Part shown: positions 1 to 10,743 of the stretch, piece by piece
How the letters are laid out: each line of letters begins with the position of its first letter
How positions within the stretch are numbered: the first letter of the stretch is position 1
NCBI GenBank assembly: GCA_001642415.1
Contig: LTDK01000117.1
Span: forward strand, 1 to 56,162
DNA from: Nematocida ironsii
Taxonomy: Eukaryota > Microsporidia
Length of the DNA stretch: 56,162 nt
Direction: 5' to 3'
The notes under the pieces: model-generated
What the model saw: only the letters and a program-made list of their open reading frames with translations
Databases searched by the model: none
Told to the model about the DNA's origin: nothing
Translations under genes and position numbers: made by a program

Positions 1-2
1 GT

Positions 3-569
3 GGGTATGGCACTGACAGAAATACAGATACAAAAATCAAGCAGATAGAAATATTCATAAGAGATCGGTATAAGAGTTTTTTACTAGAAGAGACAAAAAT
101 TCAAAGGGATCCTTTTTTAGAAGATTCTCGTATACATTTAATGGTTCTATTTGCATCACCAGCCAGTAAAGGTATAAAGGATTATGATATTGTACTACTT
201 AGACTGTTGTCTAATAAAGTAAACACATTAGTAATTATTCCCAAGTGTGATTATTATACAGCAGAAGAAATACAAGTACAAAAAAGAAAAATATCCGATC
301 TATTAAAGCTAAATAACATAAATACATTTGGTGTAGAGGAGGATGAAGATGCGTATGTATTTGCACTGTTCAGTGGGGAGAGGAATCCAGTAGACAGTAC
401 GTATAAAGAAAGAATCCTTCCTCATGGGATAGCAGGCACTACAAATGAAAAGCATTCTGATTATATTTCATTTATAAGTATGTTAGATAAAGCAAGAGAA
501 GATTTGTTGGATTTAACACATACGCACTTCTATGAGAATTACAGGACGGGTATGTTAAGTGATCAATAA
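3..569 (+). CDS. Septin family GTPase, C-terminal part (cut by window edge)
   Basis: The reading frame is already open at base 3 and ends at the TAA at 567-569, so the N-terminal part with the P-loop lies outside the window. Visible septin signatures are the segment ending in IHLMVLFASPASKGIKDYD (septins have a similar 'YFI.P.GHGLKPLD' segment), the 'VIIPKCDYYTAEEIQVQK' stretch (the family's 'P(V)IAKAD.LT..E' G4 region, here with C in place of A) and a THTHFYENYR segment near the end, like the septin 'T...HYENYR' motif. Septins are GTP-binding filament proteins that act at membranes and in cytokinesis, and microsporidia keep a few. The protein stops soon after this motif, without the long C-terminal coiled coil of some septins. 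The family call is confident; which septin it is cannot be told. Confidence 0.85.
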   Translation, partial: GYGTDRNTDTKIKQIEIFIRDRYKSFLLEETKIQRDPFLEDSRIHLMVLFASPASKGIKDYDIVLLRLLSNKVNTLVIIPKCDYYTAEEIQVQKRKISDLLKLNNINTFGVEEDEDAYVFALFSGERNPVDSTYKERILPHGIAGTTNEKHSDYISFISMLDKAREDLLDLTHTHFYENYRTGMLSDQ

Positions 570-1384
570 ACAATACTAGCATAGTATAATTAAACATAGC
601 AAAGGTATTTTATATAATTTATACATTATAATAAGAAAAAAGAAAGCAAAGGAATTTGTAGAGAATATGAGAACATGAAAATTAGATGATTTATCTAACA
701 TATAATTCAAAATAATTAAGTAGAATAGGATAATTCGAAATCCACTTATAGAATAATATAGAATATAGCTTATTAAAGCACATGAATAAAATATTATAAT
801 ACAACCCAGGGAGAAGCAAAAACATGGAACTATAGACTAAGATATATTCCAGTTCTATATTTATATTTAAGCAAAATGTTGGTTTTAGATGGTGAGATTC
901 AGAATATCAAACAAAGTTATGATGTTTAAAGTATCAAAATATGTGAGTATCAGCTGTTATGATGGGAAGTAGTTTATATAAGAATGACGTAGATTAAATA
1001 AAGAACATGTTTTTGTATGTTTATGCCTTCAAGGAAAAAACAGCTTGGAATTAAGATATAACCTGAGCTGTTTATATTTAAGCATAAGGCATTAATCAAT
1101 CATAGTGATAATTCCGGTATTATTTCTACTCCCCTGGGTTGTATTCTTTGAATTAGTGTATGTTCCTTTCATTAGGGCATATTCGTTACAATTAGCATTT
1201 CTCAATAATTTTAATTTATTTAAAATTCTATATCTGAAATATATGCAGGTGGCCATATGATCAGGCACTAACAATAAAAGAAGCATAAATTACTTAACTT
1301 CACACTAATCACAGCCGGTATGCATAAATCTATTATACTACTATAGTACGTTTAATCAGCTACCTCCTGCTGGCCACAACAATA
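570..1384. other. Intergenic spacer, 0.8 kb
   Basis: A+T-rich spacer between two convergent genes. A 64-codon minus-strand ATG frame (1092-1286) is the only notable ORF and has no recognisable features. I see no RNA gene or repeat here. Confidence 0.6.
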
Positions 1385-4192
1385 TTAATAAAGCTTGTTC
1401 ATTATATAATAAACTTTTTTAGAAATTTCGGGTGATTCCTTTGCAGTATTATTCATAAATGTTTCTAGTCTTTTACTATCCTCTATTTCTGAAAAATCTA
1501 ATGTTTTTTTACTTGGCTTATCATTATTCATTTCTTCCTCTTTAATAGTAATTTTATCAAAGATGGGTCTTATGATAGAAGTAAATGTATCTGATTGAAA
1601 AGCAATTCTAAACCAAAGAATCCACATAGTGTTAATTGGTGGGGTTGTTTTATATCTAAGATCCTCTTTATTCAAGCTATTTATGAATTCAGCAATTTCA
1701 GATAGATAAGTTATATTTTTACCACCACACGTTAATAAAGAAAGTAATCTTACCTGGAAGCTTTCGGGTAGATTCCTTCCTAAACAGAATAAATATCGTC
1801 CTATATAGCCTCCTATAAGTATATATTTCTTTATAATTGGTATAATTCTTTCAAGAGACTCACAATATATTAAGTGAGAATAAGATCTATATGCATCTGT
1901 ACGCCTATAGTATTCATTAATTAACTCTGGAGGTATATCTACTTTTTGAAAACAATTTTTATATAATCCTCCTCTATATAATGGACTGAAAATAATACTA
2001 TGCAATGTATTAGGGTCATTTAGTGGGAGGCTTCCTAATAGATTAGACAGAAGCCGTGCCCAAGGATCCATTTCTTCTAGTGTATATCCTATAAGGCACT
2101 CTCTAATATAATGGATCATAAACACGGTATGTTCTATCTCTCTAAATTTATTATACAGAAAGAGCTTTTCTATTGGATATAAATAACTATTTTTTCCAGA
2201 CATATTTATATTTTCGGGATGCATTTCTTTGATTTCTATGTCTGGATCAACTATATTATCCTGTGGGCGTTCTATGCAGCGAACAATTAGATAATCTGTT
2301 AAAGTATTGTTTTCCTCTCCATCAGTACATAAAGATATATTATCTATGTCTGTTTTCTTTAGGTCAATTAATTCCGAGATATTTATGTTAGAGAAAGGTT
2401 TAATGGACAAATGCTTACATGAATGTTCTAATATTATTCCCCCTTCAAACTCAGAAACACCATATGTTATAATTATGTCTCCAAATATATCAGGACGTTT
2501 AATAACACTTTCTTGTATAGACATATTTGACGTGTCTACTTTTATTGTTCTTTTCACAATCTTCGAATCTTTTTCCAAACTGCATTTCTTAGAGAGAGAT
2601 ACAAATAACTCTCTTATATATGATCTTACATCAGTTAATAACTTTTTGTATTCATCAGAATTATTATCTTTGTTTTCATGCCCTTCTAGGCGAGTGTAGA
2701 ATTCTTTAATAGTTTCTTTCTCTTTAGAATACCTCCCTGTTATTTCAGTAATAACATACAACATGTTTATTATACCTGGTATAAGCTCATTCCTATTTTT
2801 TTTGTAATACATAATGTTTTCATTCTCTAGATCCCCCACTACTTTATTCCACTCATTATACATATTATAATCAGCTGACTCAAATGGTTTGTTATACGTG
2901 GTAAAGAACTTCTTCAAATCCGGGGATACTTCTCCCATATGTTCTGTGCTGTATTTTTTAGTCTCTGCGTCATATGCTAAACAATAAAACAGGCCCAGCA
3001 GCCCTGTTTCAACACAACTGCTGTATGTTTCTCTATAATTAATTTCATTTTTTTTTCTATTATACGATGGAATAGACCTATAGCTTGGTATATCTGTGTT
3101 ACCCGAAAATGGAAATACACTATCTAAAAATGATTTACCATACATTAAATTCAATGCCTGTATTCTCTTATCCTTAGTTATATCACCATTAGACTTTACA
3201 AAGCACTTATCAATAATGTTTTCCAGATACTTTACTTCCACATTTAGTTTATCCTTCTCTTTTTGTTCTATACTTTCCTTAAGCATAGAATATACTGTTT
3301 TTGCTAACTCAATTATACTATCTGTACTGTCTAAGTACTCGAATATATAATACTGGATTAGCCACCTTGCATTCTTTAAAAACTTACCAGTTTTAAACTC
3401 CTCATATGTTTTAGGCTCTGCATATTTTCCACCTTCTCGTATATCTGGATTTTTTTTGTTGTCTTTAAAGAAGTTTATAACACTAATCGCCTCTCTTTGT
3501 TTAACCTTAGTAGGTTTTATTATACCACTAGGCTGGCTTATATTGCACATGACATATACGCTTAGCGAGAATATGTTTTCTTTAGTGCCAATCTTTTTTA
3601 AGACTAGCTTCTGTTCTGACCCAGTACCTTCTGTTTTCAGTGGTACATCCACTCCTTCTGCCAATAAAAACAAAGAGGCTAAAATATTAATTCTATGCTC
3701 AAACACATGTTCACTCAAAAGAAACTTGATGAATGAGTTGTTTCTATTTGTGTATATAGACAGATCACCAAGTGAAGAAGGAAATAAGTATATTATTGTT
3801 TGATGATAGTCGCCAATATAAAGTTGGTCTTTCTCTTCTTCACTAAGTAGTTCCATTCTATATTTTTTCTTTCTATTGAGGTTTTTTATTCTATATGCTT
3901 TATCCTTATTAAAGTATCTATTAAAAGATGGTACTAGACCATTAGGAGGAGTGCCGGTGGATGATAGAATATAATTTATATCCATTGCTGGTGATAAAAA
4001 CCGCATTGAATACATTAAATCACATTTCTCAGAAGCAAATGTACGAGCTGGAAATAGTGGCCCATTTGAACGTATACACAATCCATCTCCTATTTCTTCA
4101 GTATATAAATCATCATAATGGTTTGTTCCTATTCTACAGTATATCCTATATAAAGCTATTATTATAATAATGAATTTTTTCTTTATAAGCAT
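1385..4192 (-). CDS. Large secreted protein, member 1 of a paralogous family, with candidate Cys/His site
   Basis: 935 residues, beginning with a lysine-rich hydrophobic signal peptide (residues 1-20). It belongs to a family with five other copies in this window (30515, pseudogene 40721, 45561, 49075, 52388). Shared blocks are NGPLFPAR at 43-50, a leucine-rich helix LASLFLLAEGVDVPL near 170-185, FKTGKFL...LIQYYIFEYL near 264-288, and a block starting SSCVETGLLGLFYCLAY with Cys393. A later strand carries His594 (CKHLSIKP), aligned with a His in the 30515 protein. The Cys at a helix start and a downstream His on a strand recall papain-like or transglutaminase-like folds, but this is inference. 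The C-terminus is lysine-rich. The product is probably exported or surface-exposed and may face the host. The signal peptide and the family membership are well supported; the biochemical role is unknown. Confidence 0.85.
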   Translation of the reverse strand: MLIKKKFIIIIIALYRIYCRIGTNHYDDLYTEEIGDGLCIRSNGPLFPARTFASEKCDLMYSMRFLSPAMDINYILSSTGTPPNGLVPSFNRYFNKDKAYRIKNLNRKKKYRMELLSEEEKDQLYIGDYHQTIIYLFPSSLGDLSIYTNRNNSFIKFLLSEHVFEHRINILASLFLLAEGVDVPLKTEGTGSEQKLVLKKIGTKENIFSLSVYVMCNISQPSGIIKPTKVKQREAISVINFFKDNKKNPDIREGGKYAEPKTYEEFKTGKFLKNARWLIQYYIFEYLDSTDSIIELAKTVYSMLKESIEQKEKDKLNVEVKYLENIIDKCFVKSNGDITKDKRIQALNLMYGKSFLDSVFPFSGNTDIPSYRSIPSYNRKKNEINYRETYSSCVETGLLGLFYCLAYDAETKKYSTEHMGEVSPDLKKFFTTYNKPFESADYNMYNEWNKVVGDLENENIMYYKKNRNELIPGIINMLYVITEITGRYSKEKETIKEFYTRLEGHENKDNNSDEYKKLLTDVRSYIRELFVSLSKKCSLEKDSKIVKRTIKVDTSNMSIQESVIKRPDIFGDIIITYGVSEFEGGIILEHSCKHLSIKPFSNINISELIDLKKTDIDNISLCTDGEENNTLTDYLIVRCIERPQDNIVDPDIEIKEMHPENINMSGKNSYLYPIEKLFLYNKFREIEHTVFMIHYIRECLIGYTLEEMDPWARLLSNLLGSLPLNDPNTLHSIIFSPLYRGGLYKNCFQKVDIPPELINEYYRRTDAYRSYSHLIYCESLERIIPIIKKYILIGGYIGRYLFCLGRNLPESFQVRLLSLLTCGGKNITYLSEIAEFINSLNKEDLRYKTTPPINTMWILWFRIAFQSDTFTSIIRPIFDKITIKEEEMNNDKPSKKTLDFSEIEDSKRLETFMNNTAKESPEISKKVYYIMNKLY

Positions 4193-5527
4193 ATCTTTAA
4201 TATTAAAATTTAAAAAATATAATATAAGCCGTTTTTTTACTTTCTTGATTATGGACCGTTATTTGTTATAATTTATTTGACAGAATTTATTAGTTCAATA
4301 AATATGAAATTATCATAAATGACGTTTAATTATCTACTAGCTGAGTTGTCAAGTTTTTCTCTCAAATTCATTGTTTTATTGTCATTATACGAGTTAATGC
4401 CATTTCTGAACTTCATATAGTAATTGTATGTCTATGGATAACTAATAATATATTTATAATAAATAAACATTCTGATTTTTCAATAAAATTATATTTGACA
4501 TCTTTTTACATTTTCGGGTTATTTCAGAAATTCTACTGCTTCTTTATTCATGTCCAAATAAAAATAATTTATATTTTTAAATTCATTCTCAATTATTATT
4601 ATAATACTATATGCCTTCCCATATGCAGAGACTATTTCCAGTGCATGTGCTTTATATTATGATTTTGGCTGTATAAATTACCAAGACTATATTATAATTT
4701 GATTAATCACAACAGAACCCGAAATACTATGATAATCACAATAAATAGCACTTCTCATATATTATTTATATTTATTTTAGACTATGTTATTTTGTGTGGT
4801 ATTCTGTCTCTTTTAGATAATTGTGAGTATATATCCTTTCTATTGGATCTATTTTAATAAATTGTTTTTTCTTTATATTCTTACTAGTGCTCTTACTAAC
4901 TCAAATTAAAGTTTCTTTTTTAATGTTAATAAACCTAGTAGAGCATTATTGGCTCTTTCTTCTATGTTAATTTAACTATTAATATATTATTGCTTCTGTT
5001 GATTTCATAATTGTCAGTATATAGCTTCTATTAATATTTTGATTTTCATAAGATAAATTAACATACACTATTATATGTCTTAAATAGTCATTTTAGTGTA
5101 TTATATTCTTATTAATAATAGTTTATTATACTCTTTTAATAGTAAATTTAAGTTTACTTCTGGAGTATTTTAAGTACTTTTATGCATTTCTGGCTATTAA
5201 ATAAAAATGTAATAGAGCAATGCATAAAATATAAAAATGTGTATACTTTTAAATAAATATAAGAAAATAAAAATAAGAAGGGGCATAGAAAAAGAGAAAT
5301 TCTTTTATTTGTTTAATAATAGTTTATTATTATGACTGACTTTCAGGTAGTTTGTAAATTAAGTAAATTCACTGAGTGTAATATACTGCATTTGTTTATA
5401 CTTAATAATAATATATCTTGAAAGGTCTTCTAGTGTAATTAATCTGTAATTTAATAATATACAAAAAAATCTATCCTAGAAGCTTTTTGATACTTTAATA
5501 TGCTTGTATTTGTGTATTTAGAATATT
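4193..5527. other. Intergenic spacer, 1.3 kb
   Basis: Very A+T-rich. It lies upstream of the secreted-family gene and downstream of the SAM synthetase gene. It contains two copies of the TTTCGGGTT motif (4512-4520, and reversed at 4716-4724). I see no gene. Confidence 0.6.
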
Positions 5528-6781
5528 TTATCCCCTGTTAACTCTTTTTACTTTTTGTAGATCGCTTGGAATATTCAGCACTTTGACTTTCTCCCATGGG
5601 AACTCTTCTCTACCAAAATGACCAAATACTGCAGTGTTCTTGTATATTGGTCGGTCTAAGCTTAACTCTTTAACGATGTTTCCTAAACGTAAGTTAAAGT
5701 TATTCTGAACTATCTTTAGAATGTCTGCGTTGTCGTATTCTGAACTGTCATAGCTGTTCACATATAGAGAGATGGGATCTTTTACACCAATGGCATAAGA
5801 AATCTGCACTAAAATACGTTTAGCAAGCCCACTGGATACTAATGACTTAGCAATCCATCTGGCCATGTATGCACCACTTCTATCGACTTTGCTCCAGTCT
5901 TTTCCAGAGTATGCACCTCCTCCATTGGCACCCCATCCACCGTAAGAGTCTACTACTAGCTTTCTTCCAGTGAGACCAGAGTCTGCCTTAGGTCCTCCCA
6001 CTACAAACTTACCACTTGGCTGCAGGATGTATTTAGTGTCCTTTAATAGCTCTGAATCAATTACCTTTTCAATAAGGTTGGTTTTTAAGTACTCCCGGAT
6101 GTATTCAGTAGTAACATTTTCTTTGTGCTGAGCGGATATAACAATACTGTCCACTCTAACAGGGCGCAGAACTTTAATACTCTTTCCAGATGTATGTACA
6201 CCAGACTCATCAGAGTTATTCTGGTTTTCTACTTCACTGCCTACTGTTTCGTATCCTTCTGTGTACTCCATTGTGACTTGTGTTTTATTGTCTGGTCCCA
6301 GCCAGTCTACTTCAGTTCTGAGTATATTCAGATGGTATGCTAGCTTATGTGCGAGGTGCGTGGTCATTGGCATTTTTTCTTCTGTTTCATCAGTGGCGTA
6401 TCCAAACATAATTCCTTGGTCACCTGCTCCCAGATCCCATTTGTCCTCGTTTGTCTGCTCTATTCCATTTGATATGTCTATGCTTTGCTGTGTGATGTTT
6501 GTCAGCACAGTGCATGCATCTGGGTCGAGTCCCCACTCTGCAGTGTATCCTGCATTCCTTAGAACATTTCGTGTGATTTCATCAAAGTTTATGTCTGCTT
6601 TAGTGGTAAGCTCTCCAACTAAAAGAACCAATCCAGACTTTATTACAGCATCAACTGCTACTCTAGAGAAGTTATCTTGTTTTAAGCATGCATCCACTAT
6701 TGCGTCACTTATTTGATCGCATAGCTTATCAGGATGACCTTTTCCTACAGACTCAGACGTAAATAGAAACCGTTCTTGCAT
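5528..6781 (-). CDS. SAM2: S-adenosylmethionine synthetase
   Basis: Makes S-adenosylmethionine from methionine and ATP in the cytosol, feeding all methylation, including the tRNA methyltransferase complex encoded at 25-26 kb. The 417-residue protein starts at the ATG at 6781 (MQERFLFTSESVGKGHPDK). The frame stays open further upstream but with a non-conserved hydrophobic extension, so I reject the longer start. Hallmarks are GHPDKLCDQISDA (ATP/methionine site), GAGDQGIMFGYATDET, GGWGANGGGAYSGKDWSKVD (the phosphate-binding GGGAFSGKD loop) and a C-terminal GHFGREEFPWE. It is slightly longer than typical relatives because of a Ser/Asn/Glu-rich insert of roughly 30 residues (VGSEVENQNNSDESG...) in the middle domain, before the PVRVDSIVIS strand. 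A T-rich stretch sits immediately before the start codon. Confidence 0.97.
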   Translation of the reverse strand: MQERFLFTSESVGKGHPDKLCDQISDAIVDACLKQDNFSRVAVDAVIKSGLVLLVGELTTKADINFDEITRNVLRNAGYTAEWGLDPDACTVLTNITQQSIDISNGIEQTNEDKWDLGAGDQGIMFGYATDETEEKMPMTTHLAHKLAYHLNILRTEVDWLGPDNKTQVTMEYTEGYETVGSEVENQNNSDESGVHTSGKSIKVLRPVRVDSIVISAQHKENVTTEYIREYLKTNLIEKVIDSELLKDTKYILQPSGKFVVGGPKADSGLTGRKLVVDSYGGWGANGGGAYSGKDWSKVDRSGAYMARWIAKSLVSSGLAKRILVQISYAIGVKDPISLYVNSYDSSEYDNADILKIVQNNFNLRLGNIVKELSLDRPIYKNTAVFGHFGREEFPWEKVKVLNIPSDLQKVKRVNRG

Positions 6782-7466
6782 AAAAATAAAAAAAAATGAG
6801 GAAAAAATAGAAAAAAACAGAAAAAACGAAGAAACCGCAGAAATTTCCAAAATACTAAAACCATTTGAAATTATCCAAAGTACATTTATAAATTTGTACA
6901 GAAGCAGAGTGTACAATAAGGCAATTTCATACAATTATTTATTAAGATACTTTAATGCTTTTTATATCGGGTTATTATTAATAATTAGTTTAATAAAATT
7001 TTATCTTAGTTTAATTTGTTGGCAACGATTAATGGATTATGAACACGTGTTTATAGACTGTAAGATTAATTTATAAAGTATGCTTATATAATATTCAGAT
7101 AACTTCCGTATTAATATATTAACTTGTGTCTTAGCATATAAAAGAATAGAGAATTATACTATTTTCATATAGAAGCTTTGTATATAATTTGGGTTATTAA
7201 TACAATTATAATTATTCTATAAGTGCATAATACAGTATTTATTACATATAAATAGAATTAAATAAGAATGTCAATTCATATAACCGAAATTATGTAAAAT
7301 GACAGAGATTATTCAAAAAAATAAATTAATTATAATTAACGGCAATTAAAACTAATTACCATTAATTTAGACGTATAAAACAACAAGACTGGGGCGTCAA
7401 AAATTATGATATCAAAATTATAGCCATATAAAGAGATATAAACCCAAGAAATATTAAAATATAGCA
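6782..7466. other. Divergent promoter region
   Basis: Shared upstream region of the SAM synthetase gene (minus) and the 7467 gene (plus). It is A/T-rich with poly-A and poly-T tracts. I see no motif beyond the T-rich leader of SAM synthetase. Confidence 0.5.
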
Positions 7467-9116
7467 ATGATAAATCCTCAAAGCAAGACAGATAAAATGA
7501 ATACACAAAAAGAAAAAACAGAAGAAACAAAGCCAAAAGAAGAATCATATAAAGAGAATCTACCAAGCACCAGTAAGCAAGATACAGGAGAGAATGTCAA
7601 TATACAGAGTATGATTAATCTTTTAAATAGCATGATGGAGATTAATAAGAACAAGAAAAGTGATATAATACCATCTATAATAAGCAATTTGACTATAGAA
7701 AATGGCTATATAAATTCAGAATTAAACAGAATATTACTTATAACACTGCTAAAACATTGCGAGAGTAGGCCAGGTTCATTGTCTTTTGCCGATATACCAC
7801 TAGAAATATTTGATAAAATTCGGATTCTTACAAATGAAAGGGAGCAAATCCTGTATAATGAGTATATGGGTTTACAGCTAATGAAACTACTACATAAGTA
7901 TGCCAACAAAGAAAATATATCACAGCCAGATTTAAATACAAATGAAATACATACTGATAGTCGTGTAGAGCATGATATTCCAGTAAGCAATGGACTCAGC
8001 AGGAATGAAGAGCATGTTGGTAGTCGTGTAGAACATGATATACCAGTAACTATTGGACCCAGCAGGAATGAAGTACATACTGATAGCCGTGAAGAACATG
8101 ATATACCAGTAACCGATAGACCCAGTAGGGCTGATGAGCATGTTGGTAGCTATGAAGAGCAATATATATCAATAATCAATGGATCCAGTAGAGATGAAAT
8201 ACATGATATACCAGTAACCGATAGACCCAGTAGAGATGAAGTACATACTGATAGCTATGAAGAACATAATGTTTTATTGTCTAATGAGTATGAAACAAAT
8301 AGCCTTTTTTTCAAATCTGATATAGACAGAGAATTGGAGGGGCCATATAAACTAGAGTTGCCTATGCCATTAAGCCGCATAGATTCCGAAGAGGAATACC
8401 AAGGTCAATTAAATAATTATGACAACTCTGTTAGTATATTGACCAAAGATGAAATATGTGAGGAAATAGAAAGATTAACAATGCTATTAAATCGAAACGA
8501 TTATAGTTTATATGGTGATGAGATTGAATTTTTTAAAATGCAAACATGCATTTCCAGACTAAGAGTGTCAGATATTCTAGTTTCTAGCCAGGATTCTTCT
8601 GAAATAATTGATCTGGTTATATCTAATGCGCTGGATTATATAGAAATAGAGATGGTATCAAATTATAAAAACAAAGAAAGAACTCAATCGACTTTTTCTT
8701 CAGAAGCAATTAACACTTTAAATCATCTAAAGAAATTACGCCGTTTATATAATGATCAAGATAATTCACAGGGAATAGATGAAGTAGATACAAAAGTGAA
8801 TGAGGATTCATTAGCTTCTACTTCAAATGAAAGAGAAGAGCATACTTTACTGCCAGAAGACATTCTTAATGCAGATTTATCAGAAGCAGCCGCGGCGAGC
8901 AATGGCAGTATTCTTGAACAAATATTACCAACAAATATCATGGAAATGATTCCAATGTCATTGAATGCTTTGCAGGATGAGAATGTTAGCTGGTGGACAA
9001 TTATAAACAATTTATTCTTGCCAGTATTGGTTATAATAATGGTTTGTAGTTTTTTAAATTTATTTTTTAATATTATCAGTAGTTTATTCTCAGCTGGTGC
9101 ATTTACAATAAGATAA
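7467..9116 (+). CDS. Repeat-containing, C-terminally membrane-anchored protein of unknown function
   Basis: 549 residues, charged and low in complexity. Residues about 159-272 are an imperfect tandem repeat of roughly 22 residues, alternating two unit types (EHVGSRVEHDIPVTIGPSRN and VHTDSREEHDIPVTDRPSR), about five and a half copies with one shortened. A helical Glu-rich segment follows. The C-terminus (from SWWTIINNLFLPVLVIIMV to FSAGAFTIR) holds one long or two short hydrophobic segments with almost nothing after them, so the protein looks tail-anchored. There is no N-terminal signal peptide. The start is the first ATG; an ATG ten codons later would also work. I do not recognise the family. 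The repeats and anchor suggest a surface or organelle-membrane protein of an evolving accessory set. Confidence 0.75.
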   Translation: MINPQSKTDKMNTQKEKTEETKPKEESYKENLPSTSKQDTGENVNIQSMINLLNSMMEINKNKKSDIIPSIISNLTIENGYINSELNRILLITLLKHCESRPGSLSFADIPLEIFDKIRILTNEREQILYNEYMGLQLMKLLHKYANKENISQPDLNTNEIHTDSRVEHDIPVSNGLSRNEEHVGSRVEHDIPVTIGPSRNEVHTDSREEHDIPVTDRPSRADEHVGSYEEQYISIINGSSRDEIHDIPVTDRPSRDEVHTDSYEEHNVLLSNEYETNSLFFKSDIDRELEGPYKLELPMPLSRIDSEEEYQGQLNNYDNSVSILTKDEICEEIERLTMLLNRNDYSLYGDEIEFFKMQTCISRLRVSDILVSSQDSSEIIDLVISNALDYIEIEMVSNYKNKERTQSTFSSEAINTLNHLKKLRRLYNDQDNSQGIDEVDTKVNEDSLASTSNEREEHTLLPEDILNADLSEAAAASNGSILEQILPTNIMEMIPMSLNALQDENVSWWTIINNLFLPVLVIIMVCSFLNLFFNIISSLFSAGAFTIR

Positions 9117-9555
9117 AATAATTCAAGAGTTATTCTAAGACAATAAAAACAGGCCAAATTCATTATTTTCATATTTTAATAAGTTTTAGTTATTTTATCT
9201 TTAATTTCATAAGAGATTTATTTAATTTTAAAGTATTTTTACCTCTACAACTAAATTAATTAAGTGCGTATTCTGAATATTCTTATTTTTAGTTATTTAA
9301 TCCATTTAGAGCTTATTCTACATTATTATATTTTTAATTCTGTTATATTCAGTAATTATACTATACGGGAAGATACAAAAACAAAAAAAATGCAAGAAAT
9401 GCAGAGTTGAACAGAAATTAAAATAGTTCAGAATTTCTAATACTTGGGAATACTTCAAAATGAATCAATTTACTACAAGTGAATATTTAATAGCCATACT
9501 GTTATCTTATCATTACTGTTTAGTTATAGCAAATATATATTGTTATTATACCCAT
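9117..9555. other. Spacer between convergent genes
   Basis: A+T-rich, 0.44 kb, between the 3' ends of the 7467 and 9556 genes. I see nothing else in it. Confidence 0.5.
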
Positions 9556-10440
9556 TTAGTTTATTTCTGCATTTATGGGCATTTTATATATTTCATCAAT
9601 CCAATTGGACAATTTCCATATGAATAGTATAATAACTAATGTAAAAAGAATATCGAATGTATAATAGACAAAAGCAAGCACTTTCTTTTCATAAGATCCA
9701 CTGAACTCAAATATTGTTGGGGTATTGTGTACTATACAGAATTTACGTCTATAAACATCTAGTAGTTCTAGTACAATCTGTGTAATACGCAATAATAAAA
9801 ATAGTATGCATGAGTTGTATAGGTTAAAAGGTGCTATTACGAACCCAATGAAAATACCTAGTATAATCATTGTTTGAGTTGTTATAAGTCCCAGAAGCAG
9901 TGATTTTGACAAGAAATTCTCAGATTCACTATTTTCTATACCATATATTCCTCTGAAAATTCTTACTATCCCCATGGTGTATATACCTATATTGAGCAGA
10001 TAGAAAATCTTTAGCATGAGACTTTTTGGAACACCAAATACACTTATATATATTGCATTCTTAGCACTTTCTGTATAAATTACTCCGTATACACAAGATA
10101 CATGTATTATTGTAGCATAAAATACAGACAAGTACAGTGCTATGGCCATAAACAATATATATGACTCACCGTCCATAAATGAGAGGCTATTAAGAAATTT
10201 GTATAGAACTGTCTCACTATCTTGAACAATCTTATTATCTTGAGCAGAATCCTTCACAGTTTCATCTAATTTTGGATTTATATTATCTGTTGTATCTATA
10301 CTACTACGGGGAAGCACTGTGTATTTTTTATATTTTGGGATGGGTTTATTTACTAATTCTTTAGGAGCTTTTTCATTGTCGCCATTAAATTCATTTTCTG
10401 TATTCATTGTCTTATCTTTAGCATTTACTAGAGTGTTCAT
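9556..10440 (-). CDS. Polytopic membrane protein of unknown function
   Basis: 294 residues. A charged N-terminal stretch of about 110 residues precedes four to six hydrophobic segments: YILFMAIALYLSVFYATII, a segment around MLKIFYLLNIGIYTMGIV, LLLGLITTQTMIILGIFIG with FNLYNSCILFLLLRIT, and FDILFTLVIILFIWKLS near the end. It is an integral membrane protein with a cytosol-like hydrophilic head. The frame has a second ATG 12 codons in. No family recognised. It lies between, and antiparallel to, two other anchored or secreted unknowns (7467 and 10744), so it may be part of the same accessory set. Confidence 0.75.
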   Translation of the reverse strand: MNTLVNAKDKTMNTENEFNGDNEKAPKELVNKPIPKYKKYTVLPRSSIDTTDNINPKLDETVKDSAQDNKIVQDSETVLYKFLNSLSFMDGESYILFMAIALYLSVFYATIIHVSCVYGVIYTESAKNAIYISVFGVPKSLMLKIFYLLNIGIYTMGIVRIFRGIYGIENSESENFLSKSLLLGLITTQTMIILGIFIGFVIAPFNLYNSCILFLLLRITQIVLELLDVYRRKFCIVHNTPTIFEFSGSYEKKVLAFVYYTFDILFTLVIILFIWKLSNWIDEIYKMPINAEIN

Positions 10441-10743
10441 TTACAGCAAATAATAATATTTTCAATATAACTGGAAATTTAACAAAAATTAAAATTTGAA
10501 ATATTCTGGAATAACAGAAAGTTATCAGCACTTGATATTTTAGCTATGGATTATTTGTGTACTAGTATATTTCGGGTTAATTCGGGGTATAAAATATTTG
10601 CTAGAATTTTCAAATCAAAAACTATAATTTATTAGATCATAATCACTAAATTCAACAAATAATGATTTCCGGGGGTATGATAAATTAAAGTGATTAAAGC
10701 GATTAAAGCATAAGTATAAATATAGAAGAGTATAACGTATTTT
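10441..10743. promoter_or_regulatory. Divergent intergenic region with doubled TTCGGG motif
   Basis: Separates the 9556 (minus) and 10744 (plus) genes. At 10569-10590 it carries ATTTCGGGTTAATTCGGGGT, a head-to-tail pair of the motif seen across the accessory regions. A regulatory role is a guess from its position between two divergent starts. Confidence 0.35.

Noticed and set aside
1092..1286. 64-codon minus-strand ORF with a leucine run
   Set aside because: No recognisable domain, unusual composition and a position in a spacer; chance ORF more likely than a gene.
6782..6934. 51-codon N-terminal extension of SAM synthetase
   Set aside because: Hydrophobic, phenylalanine-rich and absent from the family; the conserved start is MQERFLFTS.
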